A DNA stretch of 62,889 bases from Flavobacteriaceae bacterium (GTDB lineage: Bacteria > Bacteroidota > Bacteroidia > Flavobacteriales > Flavobacteriaceae): contig JAAZZF010000066.1 of the NCBI GenBank assembly GCA_014239275.1, positions 1-62,889 of the forward strand, written 5' to 3'. The position numbers and the translations under genes were made by a program. Shown one piece after another: positions 47,343 through 56,335 of the stretch (the stretch's first letter is position 1; each line of letters starts with the position of its first letter). The notes beneath the pieces are model-generated. The model was not told where the DNA came from. It did no database searches and saw only the letters and a list, made by a program, of their open reading frames with translations.

Positions 47343-48265
47343 TGGAGGATCTATCCATAGTTATAGTTAATTATAAAACATGGGAAAATTTAAGCTTATG
47401 TTTAGAAAGTATTTTAAAGCAATCTGAAATTGAGATTAAAGTAATTGTTGTAGATAATAACTCTAAAGACAATCAAATATCATTTTTTAAGCAAAAGTAT
47501 GACTGGGTTCATTGGATTGAAAATTCTCAAAATTTTGGGTTTGCAAAAGCATGTAATATTGGTGCCTCCTTTATAAAATCTAAATGGTCATTGTTTTTAA
47601 ATCCAGATACAATTTTAGAATCTAATTCAATGTCTTCCTTAATTAAATATTGTGATATTAATTCTGAGCATAGAATAATCGGCATCAAACAATTTGACCA
47701 AAATAAAAATCATACGAATTCATTTGGGATTTTTTTAAATTTTTGGAGCTTATCAGGTATAATGAGATATTTAATTAGAATTATAAAAGGTTCATATAGA
47801 TCTATGAATTTAAAAGAGATTGCTCACCCTGATTGGATCTCTGGATCATTTGTATTAATAAGAAAAAAAGATTTTAATTTCTTAAATGGATGGGACGAAA
47901 ATTACTGGATGTATTATGAAGATATGGATTTATGTAAAAGAGCTGAAAAATTTAACTTGAAAGTCTCTTTACTTAATAATTGGAGTTGTACTCATTTTCA
48001 TGGTGGATCTTCAAGAAAAAATAATAAAATAAAAATTATCACTAAATCCGAAGTAATTGTTTCTTCACACATCTTCCTAGAAAAGCATTCAAAAACATCA
48101 ATTAAATACTTAAATCATTTACTATTGATAACTCTTCAATCAATAGAGCTGCTAATTATGGGGGGGTTTTCCTCATTTAAAAGAAAAATACTAATCAATA
48201 GTATTAATTATTGGATTAAAGGAATTTTTAAAAATATTTGGGAAACTAAAAGAAGTCAATTTTAG
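47342..48265 (+). CDS. Family 2 glycosyltransferase
   Basis: The 307-residue protein is a GT2 (GT-A fold) enzyme: LSIVIVNYKTWENLSLCLES at the start, VVDNNSKDN nucleotide-sugar loop, NFGFAKACNIGA, and the LNPDT (DxD-like) motif near residue 95; DWISGSFVLIRKKDF and the YEDMDLCKRAEK motif follow. This subgroup resembles rhamnosyltransferases of cell-surface polysaccharide synthesis. The C-terminal part has a hydrophobic helix (HLLLITLQSIELLIMGGF). It is translationally coupled to rpoN (TAATG) and overlaps the convergent DUF4270 gene by 4 bp. Confidence 0.9.
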   Translation: MEDLSIVIVNYKTWENLSLCLESILKQSEIEIKVIVVDNNSKDNQISFFKQKYDWVHWIENSQNFGFAKACNIGASFIKSKWSLFLNPDTILESNSMSSLIKYCDINSEHRIIGIKQFDQNKNHTNSFGIFLNFWSLSGIMRYLIRIIKGSYRSMNLKEIAHPDWISGSFVLIRKKDFNFLNGWDENYWMYYEDMDLCKRAEKFNLKVSLLNNWSCTHFHGGSSRKNNKIKIITKSEVIVSSHIFLEKHSKTSIKYLNHLLLITLQSIELLIMGGFSSFKRKILINSINYWIKGIFKNIWETKRSQF

Positions 48266-50073
48266 TCATTATTAACTTCTGTATAATATAAATTCAATCT
48301 CATTCTTTTACTATAGTTTTCAGCACTTGGACTTGGTCCAATCAAAACAGTGCCTAATGGATTGATAACTGAAGAAGAGGGGATGAAAGTCATAAGGTCA
48401 GACTTTTCAACTTCAGTATTCATAGAACTACTGATATCCGAACTTACTACTAATCCTAGTCTGACATTCGTAGAGTCTTTCCTTATTATATTTTTTATGT
48501 GTTCACTTATTCTTATTTTATACATTAAGCCTTTGTCATCTTCATCCAATTCGATTAGCCCTCCATGAATTACCTTATTCTCAGATTCTTTTGGGCCAGT
48601 ACTATTGTCAATAAAATAGTCAAGCACAGGCGCTTTATTTTCTATATCATATAAATATAGTCTTGAGGGCTCAATAATGCCTCCATTTAATGACAACATT
48701 TCTTTGTCTATATACATTGACAGATTAGCTTCATTAACTAACCATTGTTTTGCCCTTATTTCTTCCAAAACATCTATTCCATCATTATTCTTAAATAATT
48801 CTATTTCAGCCATTACTCCTTCCCCGCCCTTGAGATATACAGATTTAGGATTATTAATTGTATCATATACTTCAGTATATATTGAGGCTGGGTATGGATC
48901 ATTTTTAAATGAATTTATTTTATACCCTTCCATCTTTAACTTATATTGCTCTTCAGATTCTTCAACAACATCATCTGAGGTATCATCAGGAGTATCCTTT
49001 TTATCATATTTTTGATATCCATATACAAGTCTTACTTCAGCTTCATTAAAATTTAAAATCATAAGCAACGGATCTGAAAAATCATATGCTTTAATCACTA
49101 AGCCTTTTATAAATAATTTAAAATTATCATTATTAGCTAAATCTTGTGATCCTTCATTATCAATAATTTTTTTTTGAAAAAAATCTTTATCTAAAGAAAC
49201 TCTTATTCTTGGAGTTAACCTCTCTTTTATAGCTTCCGACTCATCCTCATCAGGAGTTTCTGGATCATCTTCCTTCCAAAAAACTAATTCTTTGGAGTTA
49301 ATTTCTATCTCATCATCAAATAAAACAGTTCCTGAAAAATTTGAAGCAATCTCATTATTTGAATAATACTTTTGATATTTTTCAAAATTAGATTCTGGAT
49401 CATAAGCCCTCAAGTAATAGTTCAGTTCATTCACCTTAAGTTTAAATTTTGCTGCAGAATTCCCCATTAAAGAATCAAGTTCATAAACTGTTGCATTACC
49501 ATCAGGATTTTTTGATTCTGTATCTTCTCCATCTAAAATACCATCTCCATCCGTATCTGGATTTAACGGGTTCTGTCCCGTTTGTTTTTCGGCTATATCA
49601 GATAAACCATCACCATCACTATCGCTTTCGGGGTCAGTACTATCAACATCATATAAGTTTATTACTCCATCATTATCATCATCATCAATATTTGTAAAAA
49701 AAGGTATGTCCAAAAAAACATCCTTCAATGTTTCTTCTTCAGGAATACATGCAATATTGTCTTCCATCCCATTTATTTCATCATTTTGTTCAAAAATTCC
49801 AAAGACAGGAGATACAGTTTCCATTGTTATTTGTGAAATATATGTCACTTCGCTATTGCCATAAATATTGTCGTTGTATTTACCTAATTGAAAAGTCTGT
49901 ATCTGATTCACAACATATGGAGGAATTTTTTTCATTTTAACAAAGACTGGAACTTCTTCTACGCTAGTATTAAAAGCCTTATTGTTTATTAAATTGATCC
50001 CAATCGTATTATAATCCTTATTACAAGCAGTTATAAATATTACAAATAAAAAAAGATATTTCTTATAATTCAT
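48262..50073 (-). CDS. DUF4270 lipoprotein with thrombospondin type 3-like repeats
   Basis: This 603-residue protein has a lipobox ending in Cys17 (FVIFITAC) and the DUF4270 family start (DYNTIGINLINNKAFNT...PVFVKMKKIPPYVVNQIQTF). Residues about 128-195 form an inserted Asp-rich block with EF-hand-like calcium loops (DDDDNDGVINLYD, DSDGDGLSD, NPDTDGDGILDGED), as in thrombospondin type 3 repeats. The rest is beta-rich. DUF4270 proteins are Bacteroidota outer-membrane lipoproteins of unknown function. It lies 6 bp after the GT5 gene on the same strand. Confidence 0.85.
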   Translation of the reverse strand: MNYKKYLFLFVIFITACNKDYNTIGINLINNKAFNTSVEEVPVFVKMKKIPPYVVNQIQTFQLGKYNDNIYGNSEVTYISQITMETVSPVFGIFEQNDEINGMEDNIACIPEEETLKDVFLDIPFFTNIDDDDNDGVINLYDVDSTDPESDSDGDGLSDIAEKQTGQNPLNPDTDGDGILDGEDTESKNPDGNATVYELDSLMGNSAAKFKLKVNELNYYLRAYDPESNFEKYQKYYSNNEIASNFSGTVLFDDEIEINSKELVFWKEDDPETPDEDESEAIKERLTPRIRVSLDKDFFQKKIIDNEGSQDLANNDNFKLFIKGLVIKAYDFSDPLLMILNFNEAEVRLVYGYQKYDKKDTPDDTSDDVVEESEEQYKLKMEGYKINSFKNDPYPASIYTEVYDTINNPKSVYLKGGEGVMAEIELFKNNDGIDVLEEIRAKQWLVNEANLSMYIDKEMLSLNGGIIEPSRLYLYDIENKAPVLDYFIDNSTGPKESENKVIHGGLIELDEDDKGLMYKIRISEHIKNIIRKDSTNVRLGLVVSSDISSSMNTEVEKSDLMTFIPSSSVINPLGTVLIGPSPSAENYSKRMRLNLYYTEVNND

Positions 50074-50079
50074 TCGAAT

Positions 50080-50892
50080 TTAATTAAGAATTTTTGTTTT
50101 ATAAAAATTCAAATATTCTTCTTTAAAACCTTCAACAAACCCGCATTTTAAAATTGGGATTTTTCTAGAATTTACAAATTCCAAAATAGCCTTATCTACC
50201 TTTTCTCCGGTTAAAACAACTCCATCAGAATTTAAAACAGCGTTTTTAAATAAATTTAAAAACGTAGCATCATTTAAAACGTCTAAAGTTTTACTTTCAA
50301 CCTCATCAAATTTTATTTTCTTAACGATGTTTGAGTCTAATTTTCCATTAATTTTATTTTCATATAAAGAAACAACCACTTTGGAGTTATTAAAAAGAGG
50401 TTCGTCTTTGTAATATTCCTTTAAATACAGAGGTAATAAAGACGCTATCCATCCATGGACATGAATTATATCAGGAGACCAATTTAATTTCTTTATAGTT
50501 TCTACAACCCCCTTAGCAAAAAAGATAGCTCTTTCATCATTGTCCTTATATGGTTTTTTATTTTTTTCATTATAATGCAACCCTCTATTTTTAAAATATT
50601 CATCATTATCAATAAAATAAACTTGCATTCTCTCCTTTGGAATAGATGCTACTTTGATAATTAAAGGCATATCAATATCATCAATAATTAAATTCATTCC
50701 AGAAAGTCTTATAACTTCGTGTAACTGGTGCCTCCTTTCATTTATTATACCATATTTAGGTATAAAAATTCTTGTTTGCCCTCCATTTTCATTAACCATT
50801 TTAGGCAAATTATATGATAAAGATGAAATGTCGTTGTTTGGAAGGTATGGAATAACTTCTGAAGACACAAAAAGCACTTTTTTTCCATTCAT
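50080..50892 (-). CDS. GT5-type glycogen/starch synthase domain protein (N-terminal half only)
   Basis: The 270-residue protein matches only the N-terminal Rossmann half of glycogen/starch synthase (GlgA): KVLFVSSEVIPYLPNNDISS, the sugar-nucleotide loop region, and FFAKGVVETIKKLNWSPDIIHVHGW. The usual KxGGLxDV motif at the ADP-glucose site is replaced (NNDISSLSYNLPKM), and the whole C-terminal domain is missing. It is thus probably not a normal synthase. The same short protein beside panC seems widespread in flavobacteria. It shares a 105-bp divergent region with panC. Confidence 0.8.
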   Translation of the reverse strand: MNGKKVLFVSSEVIPYLPNNDISSLSYNLPKMVNENGGQTRIFIPKYGIINERRHQLHEVIRLSGMNLIIDDIDMPLIIKVASIPKERMQVYFIDNDEYFKNRGLHYNEKNKKPYKDNDERAIFFAKGVVETIKKLNWSPDIIHVHGWIASLLPLYLKEYYKDEPLFNNSKVVVSLYENKINGKLDSNIVKKIKFDEVESKTLDVLNDATFLNLFKNAVLNSDGVVLTGEKVDKAILEFVNSRKIPILKCGFVEGFKEEYLNFYKTKILN

Positions 50893-50928
50893 GAAATCCT
50901 TTCTTTTAATCTATATAATTAGAGAATG

Positions 50929-50936
50929 CAAAATTA
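50929..50936 (-). promoter_or_regulatory. Candidate -7 box for the GT5-DUF4270 pair
   Basis: The minus strand reads TAATTTTG, an exact TAnnTTTG match, 36 nt before the GT5 ATG at 50892, within the divergent gap with panC. No TTTG lies at 19 bp. Confidence 0.4.
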
Positions 50937-50997
50937 CAAAAATTATGTTAGATTTAGCCTAAAATAAGCTCTATATACAATGTTAAAGTTATATTAA

Positions 50998-51846
50998 ATG
51001 CTAATACTTTTCAGAAAAGAAGAAGTTACAAAACTAATTAAACAAACTATTTCATCAAAGAAATCCATCGGGCTAGTTCCTACAATGGGGTCATTACATA
51101 AAGGTCATTTATCACTCATAAAACAAGCAATTGACAATAATGATATCGTATGGGTAAGCATTTTTATAAACCCTACTCAATTTAGTAACCCAGCAGACTT
51201 AGAAAGATACCCAAAAAATTTAGAAAAAGATATTGATTTAATTAAATCCATTTCAGATAAAATAAATGTTTTTAGCCCTAATGAAAAAGAAATGTATGAT
51301 GGGATGCCAAAATTAAAAATTTATGATTTTAAGAATCTTGATGTTGAGCTAGAAGGAAAATTTAGAAGAAATCACTTTAATGGAGTTGCCACAATTGTTT
51401 CAAAACTTTTGAATCTTTTTAAGGCAGATGATGTCTATTTTGGCGAAAAAGACTATCAACAAACTCAAATTATAAGGCAACTTCTGAAAATAGAGAAAAT
51501 AAATGCTAATATAATTATTTGCCCTACAGTAAGAGAAAAAAATGGACTAGCATTCAGTTCAAGAAATAATTTATTATCTAATTCTGAAAGAGAAGAATCT
51601 TCTATAATATTTAAAAGTTTAACTCTTTTGAAGAAAAATTTTAACAGTTTAAAATTAGAATTAATTAAAAAATCTATCATAAAATCTATACAAAAAAACA
51701 ATAAATTCAAAGTAGAATATTTTGAAATAGCTGATTCTGAAACTTTACAAATTCATAAAAAAATTAATCCCAAAAAATCTTATAGAGCATTCATTTGTGT
51801 GAGTGTAAATGAAGTAAGATTAATTGACAACCTTTTATTGAATTAA
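50998..51846 (+). CDS. panC: Pantothenate synthetase
   Basis: The 282-residue enzyme has the HIGH-like motif [12 protein letters not shown], the pantoate/ATP site ([17 protein letters not shown]), [27 protein letters not shown] and the KMSKS-like loop [11 protein letters not shown]. It joins pantoate and beta-alanine using ATP, the last step to vitamin B5. panD, which makes beta-alanine, follows 14 bp later. Confidence 0.97.
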   Translation: MLILFRKEEVTKLIKQTISSKKSIGLVPTMGSLHKGHLSLIKQAIDNNDIVWVSIFINPTQFSNPADLERYPKNLEKDIDLIKSISDKINVFSPNEKEMYDGMPKLKIYDFKNLDVELEGKFRRNHFNGVATIVSKLLNLFKADDVYFGEKDYQQTQIIRQLLKIEKINANIIICPTVREKNGLAFSSRNNLLSNSEREESSIIFKSLTLLKKNFNSLKLELIKKSIIKSIQKNNKFKVEYFEIADSETLQIHKKINPKKSYRAFICVSVNEVRLIDNLLLN

Positions 51847-51848
51847 TA

Positions 51849-51856
51849 TATATTTG
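51849..51856 (+). promoter_or_regulatory. Candidate -7 box directly before panD (leaderless start)
   Basis: TATATTTG overlaps the end of the panC-panD gap and ends 4 nt before the panD ATG. The geometry is the same as before the SPOR gene. If used it would give panD its own leaderless transcript in addition to read-through from panC. Confidence 0.45.
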
Positions 51857-51860
51857 CGCA

Positions 51861-52208
51861 ATGCAAATTGATATTTTAAAATCAAAGATACACAGAGTAA
51901 AGGTTACTGAATGTGATCTAAATTATATTGGCAGTATTACTATTGATGAAGCTCTTATTAATGCAGCTAATATGATTGCAGGCGAAAAAGTTCAAGTTGT
52001 GAATATAAATAATGGTGAAAGATTAGAAACTTATATAATTAAAGGGAGAAAAAATAGTGGAGAAGTTAGCTTAAATGGTCCTGCAGCTAGAAAAGTTCAT
52101 AAAGGTGATGATATAATTATTATTAGTTATGCAAAAATGTGTATAGACGAAGCAAAAAAATATACTCCAACTATCATTTTTCCTGATGCAGATAATTATC
52201 TTAAATAA
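51861..52208 (+). CDS. panD: Aspartate 1-decarboxylase precursor
   Basis: The 115-residue proenzyme has the self-cleavage site Gly24-Ser25 ([12 protein letters not shown]), which generates the pyruvoyl cofactor from Ser25. Lys9, His11 and Tyr22 and the [13 protein letters not shown] segment are conserved. It converts aspartate to beta-alanine for panC. It is slightly shorter than the E. coli enzyme (126) at the C-terminus, within the family range. Confidence 0.97.
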   Translation: MQIDILKSKIHRVKVTECDLNYIGSITIDEALINAANMIAGEKVQVVNINNGERLETYIIKGRKNSGEVSLNGPAARKVHKGDDIIIISYAKMCIDEAKKYTPTIIFPDADNYLK

Positions 52209-52211
52209 AAA

Positions 52212-53156
52212 ATGAATAAAGATTTATTGGTTAAAATAAAAACCTTTTTACCGCTTTCTTTTGGTATTTTTCTTGTTTACTATTCTTTTCAAAATACTTC
52301 TGCTGAAGACAAAATAAATATTTTAAACTCTATTACTAATGCAAATTATACATTTGTTTTTTTGTCAATTTGTATTGGAATTTTAAGTCATCTATCAAGA
52401 GCAATACGTTGGAAATATTTAATCCTTCCTTTAGGCTATAAACTAAATATATTAAATTCTATTATGTCAATTTTTGCAGGCTTCTTGTCAAATTTTGGCA
52501 TACCAAGATCTGGTGAAATTTTAAGAGCAAGCTTAATATATTATTATCAAAAAATTCCATTTGAAAAAAGTTTTGGGACAATAGTTACGGAAAGAATTAT
52601 TGATTTTCTTATTTTATTAAGTTGCATTTTTCTTGGGATTAATATTTCATCTAAGATCAAACTACCTGATTCTTTTTTAAGCTCTAATTTTATTCTTTAT
52701 CTAATTTTATTTGTTGCAATTACCTGCTTAATTTTTATATTAATTTCAACCAAAAATTTAAGAATTAAGGTTTTTATTTTTTTTGATGGTTTAAAACAAG
52801 GGGTTCTTTCTATTTCCAAAATAGAAAATAAGAAATACTTTTTTTTTCATACTATTTTTATTTGGACATCATACTTTTTCATGTTATATATAGTTAAATT
52901 CAGTATGCCTGAAACCTTTTCTCTTGGATTTGAACCAATCTTTATTGCTTTTATTGCTGGAGCTATTGCTATGATAATTACCAATGGTGGAATTGGCTCA
53001 TATCCATTAGCAATTGCCTCCATCATAAGTCAGTATGAAGTTTCTTATGAAGCAGCTCTTGCATTTGGATGGATCGTTTGGACCTCTCAAACTATAATGA
53101 TAGTAATATTAGGTTCTTTATCCTTTGTTTTTTTGCCTATATTAAACAAAAAATAA
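52212..53156 (+). CDS. Flippase-like/lysylphosphatidylglycerol synthase TM domain protein (UPF0104)
   Basis: The 314-residue protein has about eight membrane helices and the UPF0104 signatures ILSHLSRAIRWKYLILPLGY, GFLSNFGIPRSGEILRASLI, TERIIDFLILL and TNGGIGSYPLAIASII. It corresponds to the membrane domain of MprF-type proteins without the aminoacyl-transfer domain, so it may move a lipid or lipid-linked molecule; substrate unknown. It starts 3 bp after panD and is probably co-transcribed with it and radA. Confidence 0.85.
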   Translation: MNKDLLVKIKTFLPLSFGIFLVYYSFQNTSAEDKINILNSITNANYTFVFLSICIGILSHLSRAIRWKYLILPLGYKLNILNSIMSIFAGFLSNFGIPRSGEILRASLIYYYQKIPFEKSFGTIVTERIIDFLILLSCIFLGINISSKIKLPDSFLSSNFILYLILFVAITCLIFILISTKNLRIKVFIFFDGLKQGVLSISKIENKKYFFFHTIFIWTSYFFMLYIVKFSMPETFSLGFEPIFIAFIAGAIAMIITNGGIGSYPLAIASIISQYEVSYEAALAFGWIVWTSQTIMIVILGSLSFVFLPILNKK

Positions 53157-53178
53157 CTCTTATTAAAAAATTTAATGG

Positions 53179-54543
53179 ATGGCTAAATTAAAGACAGCTT
53201 TTTTTTGTCAAAATTGCGGAACTCATTATCCAAAATGGATGGGACAATGCAGCGCATGCAAAGAATGGAATACTTTAATAGAGGAAGTAATTCAAAATCC
53301 AAAAAAAATAGCTATCGGCCTTTCAAAAACACAAGCTTCTTCTAAACCAACTAAAATACAAGATATTGATAACACTAAAAATCCTAGATTAAATTCAAAA
53401 GATGAGGAACTCAATAGGGTCTTAGGCGGGGGTATTGTTCCAGGGTCCTTAATTTTAATTGGAGGTGAACCAGGTATTGGAAAATCTACTTTACTACTTC
53501 AAATCTCTTTATTTTTAAATATAAAAGTTCTTTATGTTTCTGGAGAAGAAAGTAAGCAGCAAATAAAACGTAGAGCAAATAGAATAAATTCTAGTTCTCA
53601 ATCGTGCTATATATTAAATGAAACAAATGTTGAAACCATTATCCAGCAAATTAATTCAATTGAGCCAGAACTTATCATTATTGATTCTATACAAACTTTA
53701 CAAACTGATACAATTGAAAGTAGTCCCGGAAGCGTATCCCAAATAAAGGAATCTGCATCACATTTTTTAAAATATGCAAAAAAAACTAATCTTCCTGTTG
53801 TAATGGTTGGGCATATTACTAAAGATGGCGGAATTGCAGGTCCTAAAATTTTAGAACATATGGTTGATGTAGTTCTCAATTTTGAAGGTGACAGAAATCA
53901 TATATACAGAATTTTAAGATCTAAAAAGAATAGATACGGCTCTACAGCTGAAATAGGAATATATGAAATGCTTAGCGATGGATTACGTCAAGTTAGTAAC
54001 CCTAGTGAGTTACTTATTTCAAATAATAAATCTCCTTTAAGCGGTAACGCAATAGCTGCAACAATTGAGGGAATTAGACCCATCATGATTGAAATTCAAG
54101 CGCTAGTGAGTTCTGCTGTTTATGGCACTCCTCAAAGGAGTACCACAGGATTTAATTCAAAAAGGCTAAATATGTTATTAGCAGTTTTAGAAAAAAAAGC
54201 TGGATTTAATCTTGGAACAAAAGATGTGTTTTTAAATATTACGGGAGGAATAAAAATTGAAGATCCAGCAATTGATTTAGCGGTAATTGCTGCGATACTT
54301 TCAAGTAATATAAATATCCCTATCCCTCACGGCATTTGTTTTGCTGCAGAAATTGGACTTTCTGGTGAACTTAGAAATATTTCTAAAATTGATCAAAGAA
54401 TAAACGAAGCTGAAAAGCTTGGCTTTAAATTTTTAATACTTTCTGATGCAACCAAAATCTCTAAAATTCCTAAAAAAATTAAAATATTGCAGTTCTCTAG
54501 AATTGAAGACCTAATTAAAAATTTATTTAAGGAGCGGGATTAG
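53179..54543 (+). CDS. radA: DNA repair protein RadA
   Basis: The 454-residue protein has the C4 zinc finger (CQNCGTHYPKWMGQCSAC), Walker A GGEPGIGKSTLLL, the RadA-specific KNRYG motif (KNRFG with Phe to Tyr) and a C-terminal Lon-like domain (about 290-450) without protease function. It helps branch migration during recombination. The gene ends in a 17-bp overlap with the convergent aldo/keto reductase gene. Confidence 0.97.
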   Translation: MAKLKTAFFCQNCGTHYPKWMGQCSACKEWNTLIEEVIQNPKKIAIGLSKTQASSKPTKIQDIDNTKNPRLNSKDEELNRVLGGGIVPGSLILIGGEPGIGKSTLLLQISLFLNIKVLYVSGEESKQQIKRRANRINSSSQSCYILNETNVETIIQQINSIEPELIIIDSIQTLQTDTIESSPGSVSQIKESASHFLKYAKKTNLPVVMVGHITKDGGIAGPKILEHMVDVVLNFEGDRNHIYRILRSKKNRYGSTAEIGIYEMLSDGLRQVSNPSELLISNNKSPLSGNAIAATIEGIRPIMIEIQALVSSAVYGTPQRSTTGFNSKRLNMLLAVLEKKAGFNLGTKDVFLNITGGIKIEDPAIDLAVIAAILSSNINIPIPHGICFAAEIGLSGELRNISKIDQRINEAEKLGFKFLILSDATKISKIPKKIKILQFSRIEDLIKNLFKERD

Positions 54544-55561
54544 GAATTAAACTTTGAATATTTTCAATTTCTTCTAAAATCTCTGGACTTAACTTAACAT
54601 TAATGCTGTCAATGTTCTCCTTTAATTGATTTAATTTAGAGGCACCTATAATATTACTTGTAACAAAAGGGCGACTGTTAACAAAAGCCAATGAAATATG
54701 AGTAAGGGATATTCCATATTTTACAGCTATTTCCATATACATTTTGGTTGCTTTCATTGATTGTTCGCCTGCAAACCTATTTAAATTTGGGTAAAGCTTA
54801 AGCCTACTCCCTTCAGGCATATTTCCATTAATATATTTTCCGCTTAAAACTCCAAAACCTAAAGGTGAATAAGCAAGTAATCCTGTATTTTCTCTAATAC
54901 ATATTTCAGCATTCCCAATTTCAAAAAGACGATTTAATAGTGAATATGGATTCTGAATCGTTATCATTTTAGGTAAATTTTTTTTTGATAATTCCAAAAA
55001 TTTCATAAATCCCCATGGATTTTCATTAGAAAGCCCAATTTGTCTAATTTTACCTGAATCAATTAATTTTTTTAGGGCTTGTAAAACTCTTTCAAAATTA
55101 TCTTCCCATTTATCTTGTTCAATATGTTTATAGCCTCTTTGTCCAAATGTATTGGTTGTTCTTTCTGGCCAATGAAGTTGATACAAATCAATATATTCTG
55201 TATTAAGCCTTTTTAAACTTCCTTCAACAGCCTCAAATAAAGCCTTATCACTAAACCCAGTTGTTCTAATATGTTTAGTGTAATCTCCAGGACCTGCAAT
55301 TTTAGTTGCTAAAACAATCTTATCTCTATTTGAATTTTTTTTTATCCATCCACCAATAATCTTTTCTGTAGCAGCATACCTTTCAGCTGTAGCTGGTACT
55401 GGATAGAGCTCTGCAGTATCAAAAAAATTTACTCCATTGTCTAGAGCATAATTCATTTGTTCTTCAGATTCCTCTATAGTATTTTGATTGCCAAAATTCA
55501 TTGTCCCAAGACAGATTTTACTAACTTTTATATCAGTATTTGGAAGAAACGTATATTTCAT
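54527..55561 (-). CDS. Aldo/keto reductase (Tas-like)
   Basis: A 344-residue TIM-barrel reductase with the catalytic tetrad: Asp and Tyr in FFDTAELYPV, Lys in LATKIAGPG, His in YQLHWPER. The N-terminal KYTFLPNTDIKVSKICLGTMNFG and the insert after FDTAELYPVP match the Tas subgroup of NADP(H)-dependent aldo/keto reductases. The substrate is unknown. It is 3 bp downstream of xthA on the same strand. Confidence 0.92.
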   Translation of the reverse strand: MKYTFLPNTDIKVSKICLGTMNFGNQNTIEESEEQMNYALDNGVNFFDTAELYPVPATAERYAATEKIIGGWIKKNSNRDKIVLATKIAGPGDYTKHIRTTGFSDKALFEAVEGSLKRLNTEYIDLYQLHWPERTTNTFGQRGYKHIEQDKWEDNFERVLQALKKLIDSGKIRQIGLSNENPWGFMKFLELSKKNLPKMITIQNPYSLLNRLFEIGNAEICIRENTGLLAYSPLGFGVLSGKYINGNMPEGSRLKLYPNLNRFAGEQSMKATKMYMEIAVKYGISLTHISLAFVNSRPFVTSNIIGASKLNQLKENIDSINVKLSPEILEEIENIQSLIPNPAP

Positions 55562-55564
55562 TAA

Positions 55565-56329
55565 TTATAAATTTAATTCTACTACAATAGGGCAATGATC
55601 TGAATGATAAATTTGATCTAAAATATATGAAGATTCAATTAGTGGTTTTAATGTTTCACTAACCATATTATAGTCAATTCTCCAACCTTTATTATTAGCT
55701 CTAGAATTTGCTCTATAACTCCACCAACTGTAGCTATGGGGCTGAGAATTAAGATATCTAAAAGAGTCTATAAACCCTAGATTCATAAAGTTACTAATCC
55801 AAAGTCTTTCTTCAGGCAAGAATCCTGATACTTTTGCATTTCTAATAGGATCATGAATATCTATTGCTTCATGACAAATATTATAGTCTCCACATATTAT
55901 CATGTTAGGAATTGTTTTTTTTAAATTCAATATATAATCATAAAACTCTTTCATATACTTAAATTTATATGCTAATCTATTCAAATTAGTGCCTGAAGGT
56001 AAATATAGGCTCATTACTGAAAATTTTTCAAAGTCTAATCTTAAATTTCTCCCTTCAAAATCCATGTGATCAATCCCAGTTCCATATTGTATTGATAAAG
56101 GTTTATGTTTAGATAATATAGCTACCCCACTATATCCTTTTTTTTGAGCAGAAAACCAATAATTGTTTTTATAGCCAATCTCATTAAAAAGATTTATATC
56201 TAGTTGATCTGTATTAGCTTTTATTTCTTGAAGGCATATAACATCTGGATTATATTCTTTAAGCCACTCTAGAAAGCCTTTTCTAATAGCTGCTCTTATT
56301 CCATTAACATTATAAGAGAAAATTTTCAT
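55565..56329 (-). CDS. xthA: Exodeoxyribonuclease III
   Basis: The 254-residue protein belongs to the EEP nuclease family: KIFSYNVNGIRAAIRKGF, catalytic Glu in CLQEIKA, GDYNICHEAIDIHDP, the DNA-recognition segment YSWWSYRANSRANNKGWRID, and the catalytic HSDHCPI. It cleaves DNA at abasic sites and trims 3' ends in base excision repair. It lies 6 bp after glyS. Confidence 0.96.
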   Translation of the reverse strand: MKIFSYNVNGIRAAIRKGFLEWLKEYNPDVICLQEIKANTDQLDINLFNEIGYKNNYWFSAQKKGYSGVAILSKHKPLSIQYGTGIDHMDFEGRNLRLDFEKFSVMSLYLPSGTNLNRLAYKFKYMKEFYDYILNLKKTIPNMIICGDYNICHEAIDIHDPIRNAKVSGFLPEERLWISNFMNLGFIDSFRYLNSQPHSYSWWSYRANSRANNKGWRIDYNMVSETLKPLIESSYILDQIYHSDHCPIVVELNL

Positions 56330-56335
56330 GATAAC

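Noticed and set aside
49449..49940. Plus-strand ORFs rich in His/Tyr/Leu opposite the DUF4270 gene
   Set aside because: Their composition is the reverse complement of the Asp-rich repeat block; no start signals or family match.
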